Shown here: positions 56,514-64,000 of the stretch, in pieces
Position numbering within the stretch: position 1 is the first letter of the stretch
Layout of the letters: each line of letters opens with the position of its first letter
Source: Macrococcus epidermidis
GTDB taxonomy: Bacteria > Bacillota > Bacilli > Staphylococcales > Staphylococcaceae
Direction of reading: 5' to 3'
DNA: 64,000 bases
NCBI RefSeq assembly: GCF_003259695.1
Contig: NZ_PZJH01000002.1
Coordinates: forward strand, 124,001 to 188,000
Made by a program: the position numbers and the translations under genes
The notes under the pieces: model-generated
What the model saw: only the letters and a program-made list of their open reading frames with translations
Told to the model about the DNA's origin: nothing
The model's database searches: none

Positions 56514-57833
56514 ATGAAAAAATTTGCTGCAAAAAATTTAGCGAAAGCTGCACGACGTTTAAGCATTATGGCAGGTAAACGCGGAACAGATTTGCCAGGT
56601 CAGGTTGCGCGTAAAATTGATCCGCAAATATTAAAGAAACTAAGTGCCGAAGTTGATGAAGTGGTCTTTATTTCAGGAACAAACGGGAAGACGACGACAA
56701 GTAATTTAATCGGACATACATTGAAACAAAATAATATTAGCATTATTCATAATACAGAAGGTGCCAATATGGCTGCTGGTATTACATCAAGTTTCATCGT
56801 ACAATCTTCAAAAGATACAAAATTAGCGATTATTGAGATCGATGAAGGCTCTATTCCACGTGTACTAAAAGAAATGACTCCGACAAAGATGGTGTTTACG
56901 AATTTCTTCCGTGATCAGATGGATCGTTTTGGTGAAATAGATATATTAGTCGATAGAATCGCTGAAAACATAAAAGGACGAGGGATAGAACTCATCTTAA
57001 ATGCAGATGATCCGTTTGTTTCACGTTTAAAGATTGCGAGTAATAAAGTGACATATTATGGTATGAAAAATCATATTCATAACTTTGAAGAAAGTTCAAT
57101 GATTGAAAGTAAATACTGTCCAAATTGCGGTAAAATGCTCCATTATGATTGGATTCATTATAATCAGATTGGACATTATTCTTGTACGTGTGGCTTTAAT
57201 AGAAATACACCGAAATATGAAGTAGAAGCATTAACTGAGACACCATTCTTAAATCCAACGATTAACGGACATACATTTAATATGAAGATTGCAGGCGACT
57301 TTAATGTCTTCAATATCATTGCAGCATACGCAGTTTTACGTGAACTCGGATTAAATGACAAATCGATTGAAAAAGGATTTTTAACCTACACAAGCGATAA
57401 TGGGCGTATGCAAAACTTCGAAAAAGGAAACAAACAAGCCATTATCAATTTAGCGAAGAACCCAGCTGGATTGAATGCAAGCTTATCCGTCGGTGAAAAA
57501 ATTGAAGGTGAGAAATCCTATCTAATCGCATTAAATGATAATGGTGCAGATGGACGAGACATTTCGTGGATTTGGGATGCTGATTTTGAAAAGTTAGCAC
57601 GTCAAAATATACCTTATATTATGTGTACAGGAAATAGAGCTGAAGAGATTGCATTGCGATTGAAGTATGCTGAAATTGGTGCTGAAATTTATGTGAATCA
57701 AAATATAAAGGAAGCGACACATACAATACTAAAACGACCTGAGTACACAGTATGTATTCCAAACTATACATCTTTAGAACCGATGCATCAGGCATTAAAT
57801 CAATTCTTTGAAGGAGGTAAAGGAAATGAATAG
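56514..57833 (+). CDS. murT: Lipid II isoglutaminyl synthase, MurT subunit
   Basis: A 439-residue Mur-ligase-like subunit that, with GatD, amidates the D-Glu of lipid II to D-isoglutamine, needed for peptidoglycan cross-linking. The ATP loop [11 protein letters not shown] lies at 54-64, a four-Cys zinc ribbon is inserted (Cys202, 205, 224, 226), and Asp349 in [10 protein letters not shown] is the residue that completes the GatD catalytic triad in S. aureus. ATG 56514 after TTAGGAGG. Its stop overlaps the gatD start. Confidence 0.96.
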   Translation: MKKFAAKNLAKAARRLSIMAGKRGTDLPGQVARKIDPQILKKLSAEVDEVVFISGTNGKTTTSNLIGHTLKQNNISIIHNTEGANMAAGITSSFIVQSSKDTKLAIIEIDEGSIPRVLKEMTPTKMVFTNFFRDQMDRFGEIDILVDRIAENIKGRGIELILNADDPFVSRLKIASNKVTYYGMKNHIHNFEESSMIESKYCPNCGKMLHYDWIHYNQIGHYSCTCGFNRNTPKYEVEALTETPFLNPTINGHTFNMKIAGDFNVFNIIAAYAVLRELGLNDKSIEKGFLTYTSDNGRMQNFEKGNKQAIINLAKNPAGLNASLSVGEKIEGEKSYLIALNDNGADGRDISWIWDADFEKLARQNIPYIMCTGNRAEEIALRLKYAEIGAEIYVNQNIKEATHTILKRPEYTVCIPNYTSLEPMHQALNQFFEGGKGNE

Positions 57834-58554
57834 AGCTATCGAAGTATTTCACTTTATGCCGGATAAGTTAAATTTATATGGTGATATCGGAAATATTATT
57901 GCTTTGAAACAACGTGCCAAATGGCGCGGACTGAAAGTGAATGTTACAGATATTAATACGACACAAGGCATTAAGATCAGCGATGCAGATATATTGTTTA
58001 TCGGTGGAGGGAGTGACCGTGAACAAAAGATTGCAACTGATGATTTGTTCCGTGTTAAAGATGATTTTAAAGCAGCAATTGAAGACGGTATGCCAGCACT
58101 AACCATCTGTGGTGGTTATCAATTTTTAGGTGAAAAATATATTACGCCAGATGGCCAGGAATTAAAAGGGCTGCATATTTTAGATTTCTATACTGAATCT
58201 AAGAAAGACCGTTTAACAGGAAATATCGTGATTGAATCTGAAACATTCGGTCAAATCGTTGGATTTGAAAATCATGGTGGGAGAACATATCATGATTACA
58301 ATACGTTAGGTCATGTTGTCAGTGGTTATGGTAATAACGACACAGATAAAAAAGAAGGCATTCATTACAAGAATTTATTAGGAACGTATTTACACGGACC
58401 GATCTTACCGAAAAACCATGAGATTACTGATTATCTTCTGAAACAAGCTTGTGAACGTATCGGTATGGCATTTCCTGAAATGCGCCTCGATAATAGTGTG
58501 GAAGAAGCGGCGAAACAAGTTATTGTAAAGCGATTAGTGGAAGACAAGAAATAA
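57826..58554 (+). CDS. gatD: Lipid II isoglutaminyl synthase, GatD glutaminase subunit
   Basis: A 242-residue class I (CobB/CobQ-type) glutamine amidotransferase supplying ammonia to MurT. The nucleophile is Cys95 ([11 protein letters not shown]) and the histidine His190 ([12 protein letters not shown]); with MurT Asp349 they form the triad, each GatD position one higher than S. aureus Cys94/His189. ATG 57826 lies eight bases inside the murT end, with AAGGAGG upstream, so synthesis is coupled. Confidence 0.96.
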   Translation: MNRAIEVFHFMPDKLNLYGDIGNIIALKQRAKWRGLKVNVTDINTTQGIKISDADILFIGGGSDREQKIATDDLFRVKDDFKAAIEDGMPALTICGGYQFLGEKYITPDGQELKGLHILDFYTESKKDRLTGNIVIESETFGQIVGFENHGGRTYHDYNTLGHVVSGYGNNDTDKKEGIHYKNLLGTYLHGPILPKNHEITDYLLKQACERIGMAFPEMRLDNSVEEAAKQVIVKRLVEDKK

Positions 58555-58569
58555 ATATGAAATTGTTAT

Positions 58570-58603
58570 GGGGCGATTCTGTTGGGGAATCGCCCCGTTT
58601 ATA
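58570..58603 (+). terminator. GC-rich hairpin after gatD
   Basis: A perfect 10-bp stem (58570-58579 with 58587-58596), 7-nt loop, followed by GTTTA. A partial second copy (GGGCCGATTC...) follows at 58611, so this may be a small duplicated hairpin. Confidence 0.65.
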
Positions 58604-58733
58604 TTGATTTGGGCCGATTCATAGAGAGAACCGCCCAACAATCTTGTGACAAATTATCAAACTCTTTTAAAGATGTATTTAAAATATATCTTTTAGGTGT
58701 ATAATCGACTTATAAGTTCGGGGAGGGATTTGT

Positions 58734-59867
58734 TTGATAGATTATAACGAGAAACCATTTATCGTCATCTGGGAAGTAACACGTGCTTGTGAGCTACATT
58801 GCCTACATTGCAGAGCTGAAGCACAAATTAATCGCAATCCATATGAGCTAACGACGGATGAGGGTAAAGCATTGATTGATGATATTGCACAGATGAACGG
58901 ACCGATGCTTGTATTTACCGGTGGCGATCCTTTGATGAGAGAAGATATTTTCGAATTGTCAGCTTATGCAGTTGAAAAAGGTGTTCGCGTTTCTATGACA
59001 CCGAGTGCCACTCCAAATGTCACAAAAGAAAATATGCAGCGTGCAAAAGATGTCGGTTTATCTCGTTGGGCATTCAGTATAGATGGACCGAATAAACAAA
59101 TCCACGATCATTTCCGAGGTACAGAAGGTAGCTTTGATTTAACGATGAACGCAATTCAATATTTAAAAGAATTAAAGATGCCATTACAAATTAATACGGT
59201 GATTAGTCGCTATAATATTGATTATTTAGAAGAGATGGCTCAGATGGTTGAAGATTTAGGTTGTGTACTTTGGTCAGTTTTTTTCTTAGTTCCTACGGGT
59301 CGAGGAAAAGAAAGTGATATGGTCACCCCAGCACAACATGAAGAAGTATTTCGTTTCTTAAATAAATTACGTAAGACAGCTTCATTTGGCATTAAGACAA
59401 CTTCTGCACAACATTATCGACGCGTCGTGCTTCAGGAACAGATTCGTGAAATGAAAAAATCTGGGACGTTTGATGCAATTAAATATGAAGACAGTTTAAC
59501 AACGATGGATATCAATACAATTGATGGATTAGGTCGTGCCCCTAAAGGTGTCAATGATGGTAATGGCTTTGTATTTGTATCACATTTAGGACACGTTTAT
59601 CCGAGTGGCCTGCTTCCTGTTTCATGTGGAAACATTCGACAAAAACCACTCAGTGATATATACGTAAACGCACCAATATTACAAAACTTACGTAACCCTG
59701 ATCTATTCAAAGGTAAATGTGGCATGTGTGAATTCAGATATGTATGTGGGGGTTCAAGAAGTCGTGCATACGCCGTAACAGGAGATTTAATGGAATCGGA
59801 GCCTTTCTGTGTATATCAACCTAAAGCCTGGATACAACATCAAAGAAAGCTGAAAGCAGTTAATTAA
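58734..59867 (+). CDS. Radical SAM/SPASM domain protein (TIGR04053-like)
   Basis: A 377-residue radical SAM enzyme. The cluster motif CELHCLHC (Cys19, 23, 26) and GGDP (63-66) lie in the N-terminal half; a SPASM-type C-terminus carries CGN, CGMCEFRYVCGG and a final C for auxiliary Fe-S clusters. It resembles TIGR04053-type proteins and, more distantly, heme-related AhbC/AhbD/NirJ; its substrate is unknown. The start is TTG 58734 (MIDYNEKPF) because GGGAGG lies seven bases upstream. Next to scdA, suggesting a role under anaerobic or nitrosative conditions. Confidence 0.83.
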   Translation: MIDYNEKPFIVIWEVTRACELHCLHCRAEAQINRNPYELTTDEGKALIDDIAQMNGPMLVFTGGDPLMREDIFELSAYAVEKGVRVSMTPSATPNVTKENMQRAKDVGLSRWAFSIDGPNKQIHDHFRGTEGSFDLTMNAIQYLKELKMPLQINTVISRYNIDYLEEMAQMVEDLGCVLWSVFFLVPTGRGKESDMVTPAQHEEVFRFLNKLRKTASFGIKTTSAQHYRRVVLQEQIREMKKSGTFDAIKYEDSLTTMDINTIDGLGRAPKGVNDGNGFVFVSHLGHVYPSGLLPVSCGNIRQKPLSDIYVNAPILQNLRNPDLFKGKCGMCEFRYVCGGSRSRAYAVTGDLMESEPFCVYQPKAWIQHQRKLKAVN

Positions 59868-59934
59868 AAGAAGTAAAAATGCTTATATAAAATGAATCAA
59901 TAAAAAAATTTAAAATTAATCGGAGGAAAAAAAC

Positions 59935-60612
59935 ATGATCACTAAAGAAATGCTCGTTTCAGATATCGTAAAACAATCGCCTAAATCAGCAGATATTTTT
60001 AGAAGTAACCGTATCGATTTCTGCTGTGGGGGTAATATTCCGTTATCAGAGGCTATCAACGAAAAAAGTAAGCCACTTGATGCATTGTTAGAAGAAATTA
60101 ACGCTTTAGATAATGGTAGTGATGGAACGATTGATGTACAGTATTTAGATAATGCAGCGCTTATCAATTACATTCAAAATAAATATCATAAACCACTTGC
60201 AGAAGAATTTAAGAACTTAATGCCTTATGTAACGAAAGTAGCAAAAGTGCATGGTGAACGTCATCCACATCTAATAGAACTAAAAGAACTCACACTGAAG
60301 CTACGTGATGAATTATTAGATCACACTAAAGATGAAGATGAGAATGTATTTCCACTTGTCATCGAATATACAAACAATCCGACAGAAGATTTAAAGACTA
60401 AACTTGCACCTCATATTGCTGAACTTGAAACAGAACATGACGGTGCAGGTAATATTTTAAAACGCATGCGTGAAATGACGTCCGACTTTACACCACCGAT
60501 GGATGCTTGTGGTACATTTAGAGTTGTATACCAACGTTTAGCAATGCTTGAACGTGATACTTTCCAACATGTACATCTGGAAAATAACGTATTGTTTGAA
60601 AGAATTAAATAG
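59935..60612 (+). CDS. scdA: Iron-sulfur cluster repair di-iron protein ScdA (YtfE/RIC)
   Basis: A 225-residue RIC protein repairing Fe-S clusters damaged by NO or peroxide. The N-terminal ScdA domain has IDFCCGG (Cys30, Cys31). The hemerythrin-like domain offers the di-iron histidines and glutamates (HGERHPHL, HTKDEDENVF, ETEHDGAG, HVHLENNVLF). ATG 59935 with CGGAGG upstream. In S. aureus it is induced by SrrAB; here it follows the radical SAM gene by 67 bp without an obvious terminator. Functionally close to nos, which makes NO. Confidence 0.94.
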   Translation: MITKEMLVSDIVKQSPKSADIFRSNRIDFCCGGNIPLSEAINEKSKPLDALLEEINALDNGSDGTIDVQYLDNAALINYIQNKYHKPLAEEFKNLMPYVTKVAKVHGERHPHLIELKELTLKLRDELLDHTKDEDENVFPLVIEYTNNPTEDLKTKLAPHIAELETEHDGAGNILKRMREMTSDFTPPMDACGTFRVVYQRLAMLERDTFQHVHLENNVLFERIK

Positions 60613-60618
60613 ATAATC

Positions 60619-60663
60619 AAATAAAAAGAAACAAGTCGTAATTAGACTTGTTTCTTTTTATTT
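60619..60663. terminator. Bidirectional terminator overlapping the UPF0421 3' end
   Basis: A perfect 19-bp stem (60619-60637 with 60645-60663), 7-nt loop. Its right arm codes for the last residues of the convergent gene (NKKKQV). Confidence 0.92.
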
Positions 60664-61637
60664 GGATGATCAGCAAGTAATCTATTGATCATCAGCAGTT
60701 CATAAATGTAATGACTTTTCATTTGATTATCATCAAATTCAGTTAAATGCTTCACGCTATTTTTAAGTAAACTCAGCGATGATTTGTCTGGATGGTAAGT
60801 GCGATCTTTACCGAATGATTCAAATGCTTTCATAAGTTCATTGAGTGCTTTCTTTTCTTCTATTGTCATTTCAAAGGTCGTCCCATTTGGAATGAGTATC
60901 ATATGATTAATATGCAGCTGAATGAGACGGTTAACATCAAGTCGATGACGTAACTTAGTCAATTCGTACTCAATTTCTAAATTTTTATGAAAATGCAATT
61001 CCTCTTTTTCATATGCCAGTAAAGTATCAATCTTTGCGATTAATTTATTTGTTTGCTCCATCATCGGCAAAGTGCCGCTTAAATCAGCAAGGTTAGCATT
61101 GATTTCAGTCGAACGCCTTACAAGCATCGCCATTAACTTTGATTCCAATATATCCATAAGACTCGCGATCTGCGTATGATACTTTGGTGGTAATACAAAG
61201 AAATTGACGACAGTAGCTGTTGTTAAACCGATAGTTGTCGTTGCTAGTCTTGAAAAGAAGTTAAATGCAAAATCCTGATGAATATTAGGCACCATAGCTA
61301 CTGCAGTAAGACTGGCAACAAGCATGCCATCATATAACTTAAGTTTATAGCAAACAAACAAAGTCAGTGTTGCCGCAATACTATAACTTAACGCACTATC
61401 TCCTAAAAAGTATGTACTCATTACAGCGATAAATGCCCCGAGTATAGAAGCAGGAAATCTGATAAAAGCTTTCTTCAAAGAAGCGCGTGCTGTCGGTTCT
61501 ATCGATACGATTGAAGTAATTACAGCAAATATCGGTGGTAAATTAAAAAATTGACATATTACTGCAGTTAAAAAGGTTGCAAGCCCGGTTTTAATCGTGC
61601 GGGCACCGATTAATTTTTTCGTCCATTTTATTTTCAT
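60642..61637 (-). CDS. UPF0421 / aromatic acid exporter-like (FUSC) membrane protein
   Basis: A 331-residue protein with an N-terminal block of about five or six membrane helices (residues about 12-150) and a cytoplasmic helical C-terminal domain. It matches the staphylococcal UPF0421/ArAE_1 family (KKLIGARTIKTG, SIEPTARASLKKAFIRFPAS, VNFFVLPPKY). Relatives are putative aromatic acid or small-molecule exporters; function unproven. I choose ATG 61637 by alignment of MKIKWTKKLIGARTIKTG with the family start, although its ribosome site (GGAATGATG) is weak. Position next to map is as in S. aureus. Confidence 0.84.
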   Translation of the reverse strand: MKIKWTKKLIGARTIKTGLATFLTAVICQFFNLPPIFAVITSIVSIEPTARASLKKAFIRFPASILGAFIAVMSTYFLGDSALSYSIAATLTLFVCYKLKLYDGMLVASLTAVAMVPNIHQDFAFNFFSRLATTTIGLTTATVVNFFVLPPKYHTQIASLMDILESKLMAMLVRRSTEINANLADLSGTLPMMEQTNKLIAKIDTLLAYEKEELHFHKNLEIEYELTKLRHRLDVNRLIQLHINHMILIPNGTTFEMTIEEKKALNELMKAFESFGKDRTYHPDKSSLSLLKNSVKHLTEFDDNQMKSHYIYELLMINRLLADHPNKKKQV

Positions 61638-61786
61638 TTCATCATTCCAATTTTTAAAAGTAGTATACTGCATAATCTTTGTTATAATAAACAGTGACGA
61701 ATATATGATATGGTTATTAATCAAATTAATCAATACCTTCGTATGAAATTAATCGATATTTACGCATATCATATGCATAAATTTAA

Positions 61787-62560
<774 letters not shown>

Positions 62561-62589
62561 TCATACTACTTTAGTTGTAGTCAATAATC

Positions 62590-62628
62590 ATTCCACAGAC
62601 GCTTATATGTTTGTGGAATTTTTTTTAT
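62590..62628 (+). terminator. Terminator after map
   Basis: A stem of about 10-12 bp with G-U pairs (ATTCCACA.../...TGTGGAAT) followed by eight T. Confidence 0.88.
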
Positions 62629-62662
62629 AATGGTGATACTACGGAACGAATGGGGTATGAAT

Positions 62663-63013
62663 ATGCAAAAGATAAAACATTACTTAAACAATACTGTCAA
62701 AGCCTGCGTTCAGAACTTTATGTATTTTAGGACAGCTTCAGCTTATAAACGTCTAGCTGATATCAATGGATTAAAAAATATAAAACAAAATGAAATGATG
62801 CAGTTAACATCTGAAAAGGAACAATTACAATCTGTACTTGAAACATATGAAATTAAACCGACAGAACATTTAAAGAACAATCGTCAACCTTTGATCAATA
62901 AACTTAATACGATTGATAATGATATTGATGAAATTGAATCATTACTGTTAAACTTAGAAGAAGAAAAAAGAAATATACAATATGAAATATTATTATTATC
63001 CAATGTAAAATAA
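62663..63013 (+). CDS. vraU: VraU-like coiled-coil protein, first gene of the vra operon
   Basis: A 116-residue soluble protein that is mostly helical with heptad-like Leu/Ile spacing (residues about 40-112), hence probably coiled coil. Its identity rests on position: S. aureus has a short gene here (vraU) ahead of vraT-vraS-vraR. I choose ATG 62663 because TGGGGT lies about seven bases upstream. An ATG two codons earlier is too near. Function unknown, not required for VraSR signalling as far as I recall. Confidence 0.7.
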   Translation: MQKIKHYLNNTVKACVQNFMYFRTASAYKRLADINGLKNIKQNEMMQLTSEKEQLQSVLETYEIKPTEHLKNNRQPLINKLNTIDNDIDEIESLLLNLEEEKRNIQYEILLLSNVK

Positions 63014-63028
63014 AGAGGAAGTGTATAT

Positions 63029-63724
63029 GTGAAACAAATTGTTAGTTCAGAGTTATTAATCATCTTTTTTACATTGATACTGTTATCGAACCTGTATTAC
63101 ATATTCTTTGTTAAAATTGGGATGCTGCTTGTTATTGTTGTAGCAATTGCACTGATTTACTTAAGCCAGAACATGAAAGAAAATCTGCGCGGGCTTATCA
63201 TTTTGTGGATTGGATTAATCATGTTGATGTTTGGTTTACTATCTAATCCATATACTTTAATCGTCTTGTTTAGTTTCATTATTATCGTTGCAATCAGATA
63301 TATTATCTATAAACGTCAACCGATGAAAGTCATCCAGACAGAAAATAATAAGATGATCATCAATAAACAATCTTTGTTTAGCTTTCAGTCAACACCAGAC
63401 AGAGTGTATAAATTTGAAGATATCAATCTGCAACATGCGATTGGTGATTTAAATATTGATTTAAGTCAGGCAGCAAATCTAAAAGAGATTAATATTGTAG
63501 TTGTGCGCAATATGATTGGTAAAACGACTATTACTGTACCTTATCACTACCAGGTAAAAGTGGATTATACAACGATGTATGGCCAACTTAATATTCAGGA
63601 TGCGTATACTAAGAAGGCACGAAATGAACGTTTGACTTACGAATCAGATGCATATCCTAATAAAGTAGTGATCAAACTTTTTGTATCATCAATCGTCGGA
63701 GATTTAGAGGTGCAGTACCGATGA
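63029..63724 (+). CDS. vraT: VraT (LiaF/YvqF family) membrane regulator
   Basis: A 231-residue protein with four N-terminal membrane helices (about 9-28, 31-46, 54-71, 76-92) and a cytoplasmic LiaF-type C-terminal beta domain (INLQHAIGDLNIDLSQA, VVRNMIGKTTITVPYH, SSIVGDLEVQ). It works with VraS and VraR in sensing cell-wall damage. The start is GTG 63029 with AGAGGAAG upstream. Its stop overlaps the vraS start (ATGA). Confidence 0.9.
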   Translation: MKQIVSSELLIIFFTLILLSNLYYIFFVKIGMLLVIVVAIALIYLSQNMKENLRGLIILWIGLIMLMFGLLSNPYTLIVLFSFIIIVAIRYIIYKRQPMKVIQTENNKMIINKQSLFSFQSTPDRVYKFEDINLQHAIGDLNIDLSQAANLKEINIVVVRNMIGKTTITVPYHYQVKVDYTTMYGQLNIQDAYTKKARNERLTYESDAYPNKVVIKLFVSSIVGDLEVQYR

Positions 63725-64000
63725 ATAACTATACGAGAATGATTGGTTCTTTATTGATACTTACTTATAGTCTTGCCGTAATATTTTTCGTGCTTGACCG
63801 TATTTTTGTAAATATCATCTATTTTCAAGGTATGTTTTACACACAGATCGTTGGCGTTCCGGCTATACTTTTTTTAAATGTGATCGTAATACTCGCCTGT
63901 ATTATTATGGGTTCGATACTTGCATATCGCCAAAATGAGCAGTACTCAGATATTCAGGAAATGATATCGCGGCTTGGTGACGGAGAGAAGATTACACTGG
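63721..64000 (+). CDS. vraS: VraS sensor histidine kinase, 5' part
   Basis: The first 93 residues of the cell-wall stress kinase (LiaS/VraS family) before the window ends. Two membrane helices (about 9-27 and 44-66) enclose a very short extracellular loop, typical of intramembrane-sensing kinases, followed by the HAMP-like linker NEQYSDIQEMISRLGDGEKITL. ATG 63721 overlaps the vraT stop. The kinase core and vraR are outside the window. Confidence 0.9.
   Translation, partial: MNNYTRMIGSLLILTYSLAVIFFVLDRIFVNIIYFQGMFYTQIVGVPAILFLNVIVILACIIMGSILAYRQNEQYSDIQEMISRLGDGEKITL

Overview
The window is low-GC Firmicute chromosome from the family Staphylococcaceae. Long blocks follow Staphylococcus gene order (pncB-nadE-purB-pcrB-pcrA-ligA-camS-putP-gatCAB-dagK-rlmD-dinB; gatD/murT and ftnA; map-vraU-vraT-vraS). 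Other parts are not S. aureus-like: a complete polyamine operon, a duplicated putP, feoAB placed beside ferritin, and a NERD-domain gene. I infer a close outgroup such as Macrococcus, from order and divergence only; no 16S or search was available. No tRNA, rRNA, insertion sequence, prophage or CRISPR array was seen, and the region reads as stable core genome with a few accessory insertions.

Layout. 1-743: 5' part of an MFS transporter gene, cut by the window edge. 820-4492 (minus): speA-speD-speE-speB, arginine to spermidine. 4700-8205: lactonase, a five-unit 41-bp palindromic repeat array, NERD-domain protein, nitrilase-family hydrolase, and a 450-bp AT-rich leader. 8206-11226: a 1006-residue LPXTG surface protein with five SdrD-type B domains and two Thr/Pro repeat tracts. 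11283-19130: ALDH, Gfo/Idh oxidoreductase, ppaC, pncA, beta-helix protein, nitric oxide synthase, MFS transporter. 19278-32175 (plus): NAD salvage (pncB, nadE), YebE/YebG-like pair, purB, YerC, two VanY-like D,D-carboxypeptidase lipoproteins, pcrB, pcrA, ligA, camS. 32224-35714: two tandem putP genes, each with a predicted cre site. 35890-39078: gatCAB. 39244-52295: Fur-box-preceded CpsB/YwqE-like PHP phosphatase, SGNH-like protein, GrpB, HerA-like ATPase, dagK, SDR, 5'-nucleotidase-family protein, an rRNA uracil methyltransferase without N-terminal cysteines, an unknown small gene, LLM monooxygenase, dinB. 52304-56339 (minus): exonuclease-BRCT, feoA-feoB-small Cys-rich protein behind a Fur box, ferritin. 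56514-64000: murT-gatD, radical SAM/SPASM protein, scdA, UPF0421, map, and the start of vraUTSR.

Themes. Iron handling is concentrated here: two Fur-like boxes of 14/15 match, feoAB, ferritin, scdA and a radical SAM protein. NAD salvage genes (pncA, pncB, nadE) and a family II pyrophosphatase surround nos. Cell-envelope genes recur (M15B lipoproteins, murT-gatD, vraUTS, surface protein, CpsB-like). Most convergent gene pairs share one strong bidirectional hairpin terminator. Several genes use TTG or GTG starts, recognised from strong Shine-Dalgarno sequences and family N-termini (nos, yerC-like, putP1, dagK, radical SAM gene, pcrA, vraT).
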